NCBI GenBank assembly: GCA_001298555.1
Contig: LJCW01000332.1
Location: 1 to 50,245, forward strand
Reading direction: 5' to 3'
Length of the DNA stretch: 50,245 nucleotides
Source of the DNA: Actinobacteria bacterium OV450
GTDB taxonomy: Bacteria > Actinomycetota > Actinomycetes > Streptomycetales > Streptomycetaceae
Part shown: positions 40,196-49,432 of the stretch, piece by piece
How positions within the stretch are numbered: the stretch's first letter is position 1
How the letters are laid out: each line of letters begins with the position of its first letter
Translations under genes and position numbers: made by a program
The notes under the pieces: generated by a model
Told to the model about the DNA's origin: nothing
Databases searched by the model: none
What the model saw: only the letters and a program-made list of their open reading frames with translations

Positions 40196-40995
40196 CCGCC
40201 ACCGCCACCGCGCCGGCCGGCCCGCCCGCACCCGCGCCGGCCGCGATCGAGGTCCACGACGTGCACAAGTCCTTCGCCGGCCGGCGCGTCCTGGACGGGG
40301 TGAGCCTGAAGGTGCGGCCGGGCACGGTCACCGTGGTCCTGGGCCGCTCGGGCTCCGGCAAGTCCACACTGCTGCGGGTCGTGAACCACCTGGAGAAGCC
40401 GGAGGCCGGGTACGTCAGCGTCGGCGGCGAGCTGATCGGCGTGCAGCGGCACGGGACCCGGCTGAAGGAGCTGAGCGAGCGGGCGATCCTCGCGCAGCGC
40501 GGCCGGATCGGCTTCGTCTTCCAGAACTTCAACCTCTTCCCCCACCTGACCGTGCTGGACAACGTCGCCGCCGCCCCGGTGGCCACCGGCCGGATGCGCC
40601 GCGCCGAGGCACAGGCGCTGGCCCGCGAGCTGCTGGAGCGGGTCGGGCTCGGCGAGCGGACCGGCGCGTACCCGCGGCAGCTTTCGGGTGGCCAGCAGCA
40701 GCGGGTGGCCATCGCCAGGGCGCTCGCTCTGCGGCCCGGGGTCATCCTCTTCGACGAGCCCACCTCCGCGCTCGACCCCGAGCTGGTGGGCGAGGTGCTG
40801 TCGGTCATCAAGGACCTGGCCACCGGCGGCACGACGCTGGTCATCGTCACGCACGAGATCGGCTTCGCCCGCGAGGTGGCCGACGAGATCGTCTTCCTGC
40901 ACGACGGCCGGATCGTGGAACAGGGGCCGCCCGGGCAGGTCCTGGACCGTCCCGCGCACCCCCGCACCCGTGAGTTCCTCAGCAGGGTCCTTTGA
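40192..40995 (+). CDS. ABC transporter ATP-binding protein, polar amino-acid type
   Basis: 267 residues: Walker A G-R-S-G-S-G-K-S-T, Q-loop V-F-Q-N-F-N-L-F-P-H, signature L-S-G-G-Q-Q-Q-R, Walker B L-F-D-E-P-T-S-A-L-D and His switch I-V-T-H-E. The F-N-L-F-P-H and T-S-A-L-D-P-E patterns are those of GlnQ/HisP-type ATPases. Works with the permease upstream and the lipoprotein downstream. Confidence 0.93.
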   Translation: MTATATAPAGPPAPAPAAIEVHDVHKSFAGRRVLDGVSLKVRPGTVTVVLGRSGSGKSTLLRVVNHLEKPEAGYVSVGGELIGVQRHGTRLKELSERAILAQRGRIGFVFQNFNLFPHLTVLDNVAAAPVATGRMRRAEAQALARELLERVGLGERTGAYPRQLSGGQQQRVAIARALALRPGVILFDEPTSALDPELVGEVLSVIKDLATGGTTLVIVTHEIGFAREVADEIVFLHDGRIVEQGPPGQVLDRPAHPRTREFLSRVL

Positions 40996-41057
40996 GCCCG
41001 CGCCCGCCGCTGCACCCGTCTCCTTCTGTCCCCCCTGACCGGAAAGGCACCATCACC

Positions 41058-42077
41058 ATGCTGCGCCCGTCCCCCCTGCATCTGAGACTCGTCCGCGCCA
41101 TCGGCGCCGCGACCGCCACCGTCGCCCTCGCCTGCGGCCTGACCGCGTGCGGCGGCGACGCCGAGGCGAGCGGATCTGCGTCGTCCGGCAAGGTCACCGT
41201 CGGAGCGGTCTCCAACGGCGCCGCCAAGGAGGCCGAACTGAGCGCTCCGGTCGTCGAGTCGCTGCGGGCACAGCTGCCGGCGGCGGTCCGCGACCGCGGC
41301 GAGCTCGTCATCGGGGTCGGCGCGCTGCCCGCCGGGTTCCCGCCGCTGGCGTACGTCGGCACCGACCAGAAGACGCTGACCGGGGCGGAGCCGGACCTCG
41401 GCCGGCTGGTGGCCGCGACGCTCGGCCTCAAGCCGGTCGTGAAGAACTCCACCTGGGAGAACCTCTTCCTCGGCATCGACAGCGGCAAGGTCGACGTGGC
41501 GTTCACCAACGTCACGGTCACGGAGGAGCGGAAGAAGAAGTACGAGTTCGCCTCGTACCGGCAGGACAACCTGGCCTTCGAGGTGCTCAAGGACGACCCC
41601 TGGAACTTCGGGGGCGACTACCGCAACCTCGCGGGCCGGACCGTTTCGGTCAGCGCCGGCACCAACCAGGAGAAGATCCTGCTGGAGTGGCAGAAGAAGC
41701 TCCGGGCCGAGGGCAAGGACGTCACGGTCAAGTACTTCCCCGACGCCAACAGCGTCGCGCTCGCGCTGAGCGGCAAGAAGATCGACGCCAACTTCGGGCC
41801 CAACCCGTCGATCGCTTACCACATCACCCAGACCGCGAGCACCAGCACTCCCACCCGCAACGCCGGCTCCTTCTCGGGCGCGGGCGAGTCGCTCCAGGGG
41901 CTGATCGCGGCGACCGCCAAGAAGGACAGCGGACTGGCGAAGCCGGTGGCCGAGGTGATCAACCACCTGATCGAGCAGGGCCAGTACGGGAAACTGCTGG
42001 AGGTCTGGAACCTCTCCAACGAGGCCGTCCCCACCTCCGAGGTGAACCCGCCCGGCCTGCCGCTCAGCAACTCGTGA
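41058..42077 (+). CDS. ABC transporter substrate-binding lipoprotein, polar amino-acid type
   Basis: 339 residues with lipobox L-T-A-C (Cys33). The SBP_bac_3 fold is shown by R-G-E-L-V-I-G-V-G-A-L-P-A-G-F-P-P-L-A, L-I/V-A-A-T-L-G-L, and N-V-T-V-T-E-E-R-K-K-K-Y-E-F-A-S-Y. The ligand is probably an amino acid or derivative; in this context a sulfur-containing one (inference). The stop overlaps the GNAT start (GTGA). Confidence 0.9.
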   Translation: MLRPSPLHLRLVRAIGAATATVALACGLTACGGDAEASGSASSGKVTVGAVSNGAAKEAELSAPVVESLRAQLPAAVRDRGELVIGVGALPAGFPPLAYVGTDQKTLTGAEPDLGRLVAATLGLKPVVKNSTWENLFLGIDSGKVDVAFTNVTVTEERKKKYEFASYRQDNLAFEVLKDDPWNFGGDYRNLAGRTVSVSAGTNQEKILLEWQKKLRAEGKDVTVKYFPDANSVALALSGKKIDANFGPNPSIAYHITQTASTSTPTRNAGSFSGAGESLQGLIAATAKKDSGLAKPVAEVINHLIEQGQYGKLLEVWNLSNEAVPTSEVNPPGLPLSNS

Positions 42078-42910
42078 GCGCCGTGGGCAACGCCGATGGC
42101 GGTACCGGCACCGGAAGCCGCACCGCAACCGGCACCGCCGTCGCCCCCGCCGCCGCCACCGGCCCGGACAGCCCGCACGTCCTCGACAACCCCGCCTGGG
42201 CCTCTCTCCGCGGCGCGCACACCGCGTTCGCCGAGCACCCGGGCGGGGGCGGCCCCGGGACCGCCCGCGCCGCCCGCTACCACCCGGACGTCTCCCCCTG
42301 GGCCGCGCTCGCGGACCCGTCCGACCCCCGCTGCTGGGCCGACCTGCGGGCACTGGTCGGGGAGGGCGGGACCGCTCCGCTCGCCGGGGTGCTGAGCCCG
42401 CCCGAGGGGTGGGAGACCGTGGGAGCGATCCCCGGGGTCCAGCTCGTCGACACCGCGCTGCACGCCGAAGCCGCGCCGGAGGCGGTCAGGCTGGGCCCGG
42501 CGGACGTTCCGGAGATCCTCGCGCTGATCGCGCTGACGAAGCCCGGGCCGTTCCTGCCCCGCACCGTGGAGCTGGGCACGTACCTCGGCATCCGCCATCA
42601 CGGCCGGCTGATCGCGATGGCGGGCGAGCGGCTGCGGCCGCCCGGCTGGACCGAGATCAGCGCGGTCTGCACGCACCCCGGACACCGGGGGCGGGGCCTG
42701 GCGACGCGGCTGGTCCGCGCCGTGGCGGCGGGCATCCGGGAGCGGGGCGAAACCCCCTTCCTGCACACGGCCGCGAGCAACACCGGCGCGATCCGGCTCT
42801 ACGAGTCGATCGGCTTCACCCTGCGCCGACGCCCCTCCTTCATGGCCGTCCGGGCGCCCGGCGGGCCGGGCAACACGACCGCCAAGTTCTCTTCATACTC
42901 CCGCCATTGA
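42074..42910 (+). CDS. GNAT family N-acetyltransferase
   Basis: 278 residues from GTG 42074. The first 70 residues are an Ala/Thr/Gly-rich and poorly conserved extension. The C-terminal GNAT domain has I-S-A-V-C-T-H-P-G-H-R-G-R-G-L-A, the acetyl-CoA loop, then N-T-G-A-I-R-L-Y-E-S-I-G-F. It is coupled to the amino-acid transporter; such acetylases in sulfur clusters may modify imported amino acids or S-containing amines. FR47-type similarity. Confidence 0.82.
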   Translation: MSAVGNADGGTGTGSRTATGTAVAPAAATGPDSPHVLDNPAWASLRGAHTAFAEHPGGGGPGTARAARYHPDVSPWAALADPSDPRCWADLRALVGEGGTAPLAGVLSPPEGWETVGAIPGVQLVDTALHAEAAPEAVRLGPADVPEILALIALTKPGPFLPRTVELGTYLGIRHHGRLIAMAGERLRPPGWTEISAVCTHPGHRGRGLATRLVRAVAAGIRERGETPFLHTAASNTGAIRLYESIGFTLRRRPSFMAVRAPGGPGNTTAKFSSYSRH

Positions 42911-43024
42911 ATGGCACCGCTGTCCGGCGTAGCGTTTTTCGGGAGAATGTGATGACGGGTTGAATTCGCCCACCCCGCATCGGCTTCTTCTTTTCCGCAC
43001 GCCGATCAGGAAGGCGTAATCAGC

Positions 43025-44251
43025 ATGCCCGTTTCCGATTTCCGTTCCGGTTCTGGTGCCGCATCCTCCTCCGCATCCGCATCCGCACCCTTGCACCTCG
43101 CCGTCTCGCTGGACGGCGCGGGCGGACACCCGGCCGCCTGGCGCGAGCCGGGTGCCCGGCCCGCCGAGCTGTTCACCGCCCGCTACTGGGCCGGCCTCGT
43201 CGCGGAGGCCGAGGCCGGGCTGCTCGACTTCGCCGCCTTCGAGGACGGGCTCGCCCTCCAGTCCTCCTCCCCCGCCGGCCACGACGAACGCACGGACCGC
43301 GTCCGCGGCCGGCTCGACGCGGTCCTCACCGCCGCCCGCGTGGCGCCGCTGACCCGCCGCATCGGGCTCGTGGGGGCCGTGACCACCACCCATACCGAGC
43401 CCTTCCACGTCTCCAAGGCGGTGGCCACCCTCGACCACGTCAGCCGCGGCCGCGCCGGGCTGCACGTACAGGTCTACGGACTCCCTCACGAGGAACGGCA
43501 CTTCGGCCGTCGACCCGCGCCGCTCCCGGAGGACGAGCTGCACGAGGAGGCCGCCGACCACGTCGAGGTGGTCCGGCGGCTGTGGGACAGCTGGGAGGAC
43601 GACGCGGAGATCCGCGACGTGGCCAGTGGCCGGTTCGTGGACCGCGACAGACTGCACCACATCGACTTCGAGGGCCGCCACTTCAGCGTCCGCGGCCCCT
43701 CGATCACACCGCGCCCGCCCCAGGGCCAGCCGGTCGTGAGCGCGCGCGCCGCCGACAGCGCCGCGTACGGGCTCATCGCCCGGTCCGCCGACATCGGCCG
43801 GCTCGTCACCCGCGACACCGAACAGGCGCGCGCGGCCGTCACCGCCGTCCGCGGGCTCCGCGCCTCGGCGGGGCTCGCCGAGCGGCCGCTGCACCTCTTC
43901 GGGGAACTGACCGTGTTCCTCGACGAGGCCCCCGGAGCGGCGGCCGACCGCCGCGGCCGCCTCGACGAGCTCGCGGGCGAACCGTACGACGGCGACGAGG
44001 CAGTGTTCACCGGCACTCCGGGGCAGTTGGCCGAGCTGCTCCGGGAGCGACGGGAGGCCGGCCTGTCGGGCTTCCTGCTGCGGCCCGCGGTCATCGCCCA
44101 CGACCTGCCCGCCATCACCCGCGCCCTGGTTCCGGAGCTCCAGCGGCGGGGCCTGTTCCGGCGGGAGTACGAGGCGGCCACCCTGCGCGGCCTGCTGGGA
44201 CTCGGCCGGCCCGCCAACCGTTACGCCGCGGCCACTCCCCCGGCCGCCTGA
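43025..44251 (+). CDS. LLM flavin-dependent monooxygenase 1
   Basis: 408 residues from ATG 43025, with AGGAAGG upstream. Bacterial luciferase-like TIM barrel: the N-terminus has an Ala/Ser-rich stretch, then F-E-D-G-L-A-L, T-T-H-T-E-P-F-H-V-S-K-A-V-A-T-L-D-H-V-S-R-G-R-A-G, and C-terminal R-R-E-Y-E. These enzymes use FMNH2 and oxygen from a separate reductase. Substrate is unknown. First of four LLM genes in tandem. Confidence 0.87.
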   Translation: MPVSDFRSGSGAASSSASASAPLHLAVSLDGAGGHPAAWREPGARPAELFTARYWAGLVAEAEAGLLDFAAFEDGLALQSSSPAGHDERTDRVRGRLDAVLTAARVAPLTRRIGLVGAVTTTHTEPFHVSKAVATLDHVSRGRAGLHVQVYGLPHEERHFGRRPAPLPEDELHEEAADHVEVVRRLWDSWEDDAEIRDVASGRFVDRDRLHHIDFEGRHFSVRGPSITPRPPQGQPVVSARAADSAAYGLIARSADIGRLVTRDTEQARAAVTAVRGLRASAGLAERPLHLFGELTVFLDEAPGAAADRRGRLDELAGEPYDGDEAVFTGTPGQLAELLRERREAGLSGFLLRPAVIAHDLPAITRALVPELQRRGLFRREYEAATLRGLLGLGRPANRYAAATPPAA

Positions 44252-44277
44252 CGCCCGCCCTCACTCCACGGCACCTC

Positions 44278-44332
44278 GCCCCGCCCCGCCCCGCCCCGCC
44301 TCGCCTCGCCTCGCCTCGCCTCGCCTCGCCTC
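44278..44332 (+). repeat. Pentanucleotide tandem repeat upstream of LLM monooxygenase 2
   Basis: Eleven consecutive 5-base units: four GCCCC followed by seven GCCTC. The tract ends next to the GGAAGGA ribosome binding site of the gene at 44347, in the 5' leader, so copy-number changes would not shift the frame but could alter leader length. Confidence 0.85.
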
Positions 44333-44346
44333 CGGAAGGACGAACC

Positions 44347-45726
44347 ATGCCCACCAAGCCGCTCAAACAGATCCACCTCGCGGCCCACTTCCCGGGCGTC
44401 AACAACACCACCGTCTGGAGCGACCCGGCGGCCGGCAGCCACATCGACTTCGACTCCTTCGTCCACTTCGCCCGGACCGCGGAGCGCGCGAAGTTCGACT
44501 TCCTGTTCCTCGCCGAAGGACTGCGGCTGCGTGAACAGGGCGGGCAGATCTACGACTTGGACGTCGTCGGCCGGCCCGACACCTTCACCGTGCTGGCCGC
44601 CCTCGCGGCCGTCACCGACCGCCTCGGACTGACCGGCACCATCAACTCCACCTTCAACGAGCCGTACGAGGTGGCCCGCCAGTTCGCCTCCCTGGACCAC
44701 CTGTCGGACGGCCGGGCCGCGTGGAACGTGGTCACCTCCTGGGACGCGTTCACCGGCGAGAACTTCCGGCGGGGTGGCTTCCTGCCGCGCGAGGAGCGCT
44801 ACAGCCGCGCGAAGGAGTTCCTGGCCACAGCGCACGAGCTGTTCGACTCATGGGACGGCAGCGAGATCGTCGCCGACGCCGGTTCCGGCACCTTCCTGCG
44901 CGACGCACGGGCCGGGGCCTTCGCCCACAAGGGCCCGCAGTTCGACATCGAGGGCCGCTTCAACGTGCCGCGCAGCCCGCAGGGCCGCCCGGTGATCTTC
45001 CAGGCGGGCGACTCGGACGAGGGCCGCGAGTTCGCCGCCTCCGACGCCGACGCGATCTTCGGCCGCTACGGGACCCTCGACGAGGGCCGGGCGTTCTACG
45101 CCGACGTCAAACGCCGCCTCGCGAAGTACGGTCGCACCGAGGACCAGTTGAAGATCCTGCCGGCGGCCACGTTCGTCCTCGGCGACACCGACGCCGAAGC
45201 CCGCGAGGCCGCCCACGAGGTGCGCCGCCTCCAGGTCAGCGGGCAGACCGCGATCAAGTACCTCGAACACGTGTGGAACCGGGACCTGTCCGGCTACGAC
45301 CCCGACGGCCCCCTTCCCGACGTCGACCCCCGGACCGGCGAGAACACCATCGCGCTCGGCCGCGCCAGCGTGCGCCAGTTCCGCGACCCCCTGGAGACCG
45401 CCCGGCAGTGGCGCGCGCTCGCCGAGGCCAAGAACCTGTCGATCCGGGAACTGGTCATCGCCACCACCTCCGGCCAGACCTTCGTCGGTTCGGCCGCGAC
45501 CGTCGCCGGGCAGATCAACACGCTGGTGCAGGCGGACGCGGCCGACGGCTTCATCCTGGTCCCGCACATCACCCCGGGCGGCCTCGACGCCTTCGCCGAC
45601 ACCGTGGTCCCGCTGCTCCAGGAACGCGGGGTCTTCCGCAGCGAGTACGAAGGCACCACCCTGCGCGACCACCTGGGCCTCGCCGTGCCCCGGGCAACCG
45701 CCGGCCGGCGGGCGGCGGCCTCGTGA
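44347..45726 (+). CDS. LLM flavin-dependent monooxygenase 2 (NtaA/SnaA/DszA family)
   Basis: 459 residues from ATG 44347 (GGAAGGA upstream). Typical of the long NtaA/SnaA/DszA/SoxA group: H-F-P-G-V-N-N-T-T-V-W, F-D-F-L-F-L-A-E-G, T-S-T/N-S-T-F-N-E-P-Y, W-N-V-V-T-S-W, F-N-V-P-R-S-P-Q-G-R-P-V and Q-A-G-D-S-D-E-G-R-E-F-A. Members oxidise nitrilotriacetate, pristinamycin or dibenzothiophene sulfone. In this island a sulfone or sulfonate monooxygenase is the best guess. Coupled to the next gene by GTGA. Confidence 0.9.
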   Translation: MPTKPLKQIHLAAHFPGVNNTTVWSDPAAGSHIDFDSFVHFARTAERAKFDFLFLAEGLRLREQGGQIYDLDVVGRPDTFTVLAALAAVTDRLGLTGTINSTFNEPYEVARQFASLDHLSDGRAAWNVVTSWDAFTGENFRRGGFLPREERYSRAKEFLATAHELFDSWDGSEIVADAGSGTFLRDARAGAFAHKGPQFDIEGRFNVPRSPQGRPVIFQAGDSDEGREFAASDADAIFGRYGTLDEGRAFYADVKRRLAKYGRTEDQLKILPAATFVLGDTDAEAREAAHEVRRLQVSGQTAIKYLEHVWNRDLSGYDPDGPLPDVDPRTGENTIALGRASVRQFRDPLETARQWRALAEAKNLSIRELVIATTSGQTFVGSAATVAGQINTLVQADAADGFILVPHITPGGLDAFADTVVPLLQERGVFRSEYEGTTLRDHLGLAVPRATAGRRAAAS

Positions 45727-46769
45727 AGTTCCTCGCCATCACCCTGATCACCGACAACGCGGACCCGGTGACGGGCGCCGCACCCCCCACCCGGCAGCGG
45801 TTCCGCGAGGTCGTCGCGAGCGCGCTGCGCGCGGAGGAGCTCGGCTTCGACGGGTTCGGCGTCGGTGAGCGCCACGAACGGCCCTTCCTGTCGTCCTCCC
45901 CACCGGTGGTGCTCGCCCACATCGCCGCCCTGACGAGCCGGATCCGGCTGTTCACGGCCGTCACCACGCTGAGCCTGCTGGACCCGGTGCGGGCGTACGA
46001 GGACTACGCGACCCTGGACCACCTCACCGACGGCCGCCTGGAGCTCATGATCGGCAAGGGGAACGGCACGGCGCAGCGCGAGTTGTTCCACGTGACGCCC
46101 GAGGACCAGTGGGAGCGCAACTCCGAGAGCTACGAGCTGTTCCGGCGGATCTGGCGCGAGGACAAGGTGACCGCCGAACCGCGCTTCCGCCCGGCGCTCA
46201 CCGGCGCGGAGGTGCTGCCGCGTCCGTACCAGCGCACGCTGCGCGTCTGGCACGGCAGTGCGACGAGCCGGGAGTCGGTGGACCTGGCGGCGCGCTACGG
46301 GGACCCGCTGTTCTCGGCGAACGTCACCCATCCCATCGGCCCGTACGCGGAACTCGTCCGGTACTACCGGGAGCGCTGGGAACACCACGGTCACGACCCG
46401 GCGCACGCCGTCGTCGGCGCGGGCACGGCCGGCTACCACGCGGCGCGCACGTCTCAGCAGGCCGTGGCCGCATACCGGCCGGCCTTCGCCCGCTACCTGG
46501 CTGCGCACCGCGCGCAGGGCGTGGAGCCGGTCTTCGCGACCCTGGAGGACTTCGTCGAGCGCAGCTCGGCGCTGATCGGCAGCCCCCAGCAGGTGATCGA
46601 GAAGGTCCACCGCTACCACGCGGAGTTCGGTCACACCGTCCTGCACCTGCAGGCCGAGGCGGGCGGGCTCCCGGAGGCGGAGCACCGCGCCTCGCTCGAA
46701 CTCTTCCAGTCGGAGATCGCCCCCGTGCTGCGCCGGGAGATACCCGACCCGTCCTTCCCCGACCTGTAA
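45723..46769 (+). CDS. LLM flavin-dependent monooxygenase 3
   Basis: 348 residues from GTG 45723. Bacterial luciferase-like fold with G-V-G-E-R-H-E, T-A-V-T-T-L-S-L-L-D-P-V-R, Y-A-T-L-D-H-L-T-D-G-R-L-E-L and the W-H-G-S-A-T-S segment. It resembles the CE1758-type putative FMN-dependent oxidoreductases. Stop/start overlap with gene 2 implies co-translation; twelve bases separate it from gene 4, with TAAGGAG supplying that gene's ribosome binding site. Confidence 0.88.
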   Translation: MKFLAITLITDNADPVTGAAPPTRQRFREVVASALRAEELGFDGFGVGERHERPFLSSSPPVVLAHIAALTSRIRLFTAVTTLSLLDPVRAYEDYATLDHLTDGRLELMIGKGNGTAQRELFHVTPEDQWERNSESYELFRRIWREDKVTAEPRFRPALTGAEVLPRPYQRTLRVWHGSATSRESVDLAARYGDPLFSANVTHPIGPYAELVRYYRERWEHHGHDPAHAVVGAGTAGYHAARTSQQAVAAYRPAFARYLAAHRAQGVEPVFATLEDFVERSSALIGSPQQVIEKVHRYHAEFGHTVLHLQAEAGGLPEAEHRASLELFQSEIAPVLRREIPDPSFPDL

Positions 46770-46780
46770 GGAGCCAGGCC

Positions 46781-47941
46781 ATGTCCGGAATCCCCCTCGG
46801 GGTCCTCGACCTCGTCCCGGTCGCGTCCGGCTCGACCGCCGCCGAGGCCCTCAAGAACAGCATCGACCTGGCCCGCCGTACCGAGGAGTTCGGCTACGCC
46901 CGGTACTGGTTCGCCGAGCACCACCTCAACCCGGGCGTCGCCGGGACCTCCCCGGCGGTGGTCCTGGCCCTGACCGCGTCCGCCACCAGCACGATCCGGA
47001 TCGGCTCCGGCGCCGTGCAGCTCGGGCACCGCACCGCGCTGTCGACGGTGGAGGAGTTCGGCCTGATCGACGCACTGCACCCGGGCCGCCTGGACCTGGG
47101 CCTGGGCCGCTCCGCGGGCCCGCCGGCACGGCGGCGGCCGACCACGGGCGAGGGAGCGGACGAACCCGCGTCACCGCCGGTCCAGGCCACCCCGGTCGTC
47201 GGCGGGTACACCCCGAACGGGCTGCGCATCCCGGACCGGTTCTCCTTCGCCCACCTGCTGGGCCACCCGCGGGTGGCGCTCCAGCAGAAGCTGCTCAGCC
47301 TGCCGGGCGCACAGCCGCAGGACTACTCCGAGCAGGTCGACGACGTCCTCGCGCTGCTGCGCGGCGAGTACCGCACCCCGGAGGGTGTGGAGGCGCACGC
47401 CGTTCCCGGGGAGGGGGCCGACGTGCAGGTGTGGGTCCTGGGCAGCAGCGGCGGGGTGAGCGCGGAGACCGCTGGTCACAACGGGCTGCGTTTCGCGGCG
47501 AATTACCACGTCAGCCCGGCCACGGTGCTGGAAGCCGCCGAAGGTTACCGGGCGGCCTTCAAGCCGTCCGCGGAACTGGACCGGCCCTACGTGACGGTCT
47601 CCGCGGACGTGGTGGTCGCCGAGGACGACGCGACGGCCCGCGAGCTGGCCACCGGGTACGCGCCCTGGGTGCGCAGCATCCGCACGGCGGAGGGCGCGAT
47701 CCCCTATCCCACGCCCGCAGAGGCGCGCGCCCTGCCCTGGTCGGCGGAGGACGACGAGCTGGTGGCGGACCGGGTGGAAACGCAGTTCGTGGGCTCGGCC
47801 CGCACCGTCGCCGACCACCTGGAGCGCCTGCAGGAGGCGACGGGCGCCGACGAGCTGCTGATCACGACGATCACCCACCGGCACGCGGACCGGGTGCGCT
47901 CGTACCGCCTGCTGGCTCAGGAGTGGCAACGCCGCGGCTGA
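46781..47941 (+). CDS. LLM flavin-dependent monooxygenase 4
   Basis: 386 residues from ATG 46781, with AAGGAG nine bases upstream. The luciferase-like pattern is P-L-G-V-L-D-L-V-P, A-E-H-H-L-N-P-G-V-A, G-A-V-Q-L-G-H-R-T-A-L-S-T-V-E-E-F-G, and the L-G-S-S-G-G-V-S-A motif. Members of this MsnO8-like class oxidise sulfur-containing or alkanal substrates. Last gene of the LLM group. Confidence 0.88.
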   Translation: MSGIPLGVLDLVPVASGSTAAEALKNSIDLARRTEEFGYARYWFAEHHLNPGVAGTSPAVVLALTASATSTIRIGSGAVQLGHRTALSTVEEFGLIDALHPGRLDLGLGRSAGPPARRRPTTGEGADEPASPPVQATPVVGGYTPNGLRIPDRFSFAHLLGHPRVALQQKLLSLPGAQPQDYSEQVDDVLALLRGEYRTPEGVEAHAVPGEGADVQVWVLGSSGGVSAETAGHNGLRFAANYHVSPATVLEAAEGYRAAFKPSAELDRPYVTVSADVVVAEDDATARELATGYAPWVRSIRTAEGAIPYPTPAEARALPWSAEDDELVADRVETQFVGSARTVADHLERLQEATGADELLITTITHRHADRVRSYRLLAQEWQRRG

Positions 47942-47953
47942 CCGGCGGCCGGC

Positions 47954-48598
47954 ATGCCCGGCCGTGTCACGGGGTACGCGTGGGGTGTGGGATCCGAACG
48001 GCTGACGTTCGACGGCTGGATCGCCGCCGTCGGGACGTGCTCCGGCACGCGCGTGGTCGTGGGCCACTGGCCCCGGTCACCGTTCGGGCCGTTCAGTGAC
48101 GTGATGCTGGAGCGCGCCGACGGATGGCGAACGCTACTGGCGCCCACAGCCGGGGTGGCGGAGTACATCGGCGGGGTCTACCACTTCGACGAGGTGCTGA
48201 CGGCTCCGGTGGGCGTGCACCGTCGCGACGGCGTGTGGGAGGTCACGGCGGGACCCCTCGACCTGTGTTTCCGGGTCGGGCGTCGGGGAGCCCTCGGCCT
48301 GGCCCTGCGGGCCGTTCCCCGGCCGCTCGCCCGGCTTCCGCTGTGGGCGGCCTTGGCCGATGGGCCCGCCCGCGTGCTGACCGGCGTACGGACCCGGGGC
48401 AGTTCGCGCCCCGGATGCCGCCAGTGGTACGCGGCCGGTGACCTGTGGCCGATCGTCACGGCCAGTGCCTCCTTCGGCGGGAGCGACCTCGGCCCACTCG
48501 CCCCCGTCCTCCCGCCCGTGCGCTTCGGCTTCGCGTCGGCCCCCGCGTCGCCTTCACTGGTGCGGGTGCTCTCCACCGTCGAGCGCGACGTTCCCTGA
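47954..48598 (+). CDS. Conserved hypothetical actinobacterial protein
   Basis: 214 residues, no signal peptide or obvious membrane helix. Beta-rich: F-D-G-W-I-A-A-V-G-T, V-V-V-G-H-W-P-R-S-P-F-G-P-F-S-D-V, A-E-Y-I-G-G-V-Y, and Q-W-Y-A-A-G-D-L-W. I know such proteins only as uncharacterised. It follows LLM 4 by 12 bases and could be part of its transcript, although its upstream sequence lacks a clear ribosome binding site. Confidence 0.6.
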   Translation: MPGRVTGYAWGVGSERLTFDGWIAAVGTCSGTRVVVGHWPRSPFGPFSDVMLERADGWRTLLAPTAGVAEYIGGVYHFDEVLTAPVGVHRRDGVWEVTAGPLDLCFRVGRRGALGLALRAVPRPLARLPLWAALADGPARVLTGVRTRGSSRPGCRQWYAAGDLWPIVTASASFGGSDLGPLAPVLPPVRFGFASAPASPSLVRVLSTVERDVP

Positions 48599-48621
48599 AC
48601 GGTCGTCCCTGACTGCGGTGC

Positions 48622-49125
48622 TCAGTCGCCGCCCACTTGCACCGGGCTGATCTCGAAGGCTCCGCACACCCGCAGGTGATAGGGGATCTGCACGGCCTGG
48701 AAGCTGTTCGGCGGGTAGACGTTCACATACGTCGACGTGGGCCGACAGCCCCGGGCCACGCCCGCGCTGTTGGTCCTGAGGATGGCGCTCACGCTGTCGC
48801 CGGGCTGGAGGGTGACGGTGTCCACCGGTTCGCCCGTGCGGATCGCGGAGGTCCCGATCTGGCGATGGCGGACGTCCACGACGCTGACGCCGGGGTATCC
48901 CCGCAACGCGCAGGTGTGGGTCGAGGTGTTGGTGAACTGGATCGGATAGTAGAGGGACCCCGCCGCGCCCTCCGGGCTGCCGATGGCCAGGTTCAGGTCG
49001 GCGACATGGCAGGTCGGGGTCGCGTTCGGCAGGGCGGATGCCTGGGTGGCGCCCACTGCGGCGCCCGTGGTGGCGAAGAGCATGGCGGCAGCGATGGTCG
49101 CCGCCCGGGTCAGGACGTTGGTCAT
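48622..49125 (-). CDS. Secreted DUF4232 protein
   Basis: 167 residues from ATG 49125, with AGGAG upstream. Residues 1-31 are a Sec signal peptide (I-A-A-A-M-L-F-A-T-T-G-A-A-V-G-A); no lipobox, so it is released. The mature domain shows the DUF4232 pattern: C-H-V-A-D-L-N-L-A-I-G, F-T-N-T-S-T-H-T-C-A-L-R-G-Y-P-G-V, and R-G-C-R-P-T at the C-terminal half, with four cysteines. Function is unknown. Confidence 0.85.
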   Translation of the reverse strand: MTNVLTRAATIAAAMLFATTGAAVGATQASALPNATPTCHVADLNLAIGSPEGAAGSLYYPIQFTNTSTHTCALRGYPGVSVVDVRHRQIGTSAIRTGEPVDTVTLQPGDSVSAILRTNSAGVARGCRPTSTYVNVYPPNSFQAVQIPYHLRVCGAFEISPVQVGGD

Positions 49126-49371
49126 GGTGCCGACTCCTGTGCCAGCGAAGGGGGTTGTCCCGGTACGGACGGCATGCGGCTCGATGTCCGCGCCGTCTGC
49201 GGGGAGAGCGGCTCGCACGCTCACGGGCACGCAGCTGCACGGATCCACGGATGCCTGAAGGGGCGGTGGCGGTGCACTCCTGCGACTGCACGGTGCGGGC
49301 CTGATGGGACCATTCTAGCGACTGGCGGTCTCCGCGGCCTTTCGAGCGTGGCGGCGGTGCGCCAACGCAGA

Positions 49372-49401
49372 ACGCCCGGCCGGAGAACCTCGGCCGAGCG
49401 T
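49372..49401 (-). terminator. Hairpin downstream of the transglycosylase-like gene
   Basis: ACGCCCGGCCG pairs with CGGCCGAGCGT over 10 of 11 bp around an 8-base loop, 32 bases after the stop of the gene at 49433. Confidence 0.6.
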
Positions 49402-49432
49402 CTGTTCGTGCTGTTTCCACCGGGAGGGCGGC

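Noticed and set aside
42911..42952. Thirteen-codon ORF directly after the GNAT gene
   Set aside because: No cysteines, no ribosome binding site and no hairpin nearby, so there is no reason to call it a leader peptide.
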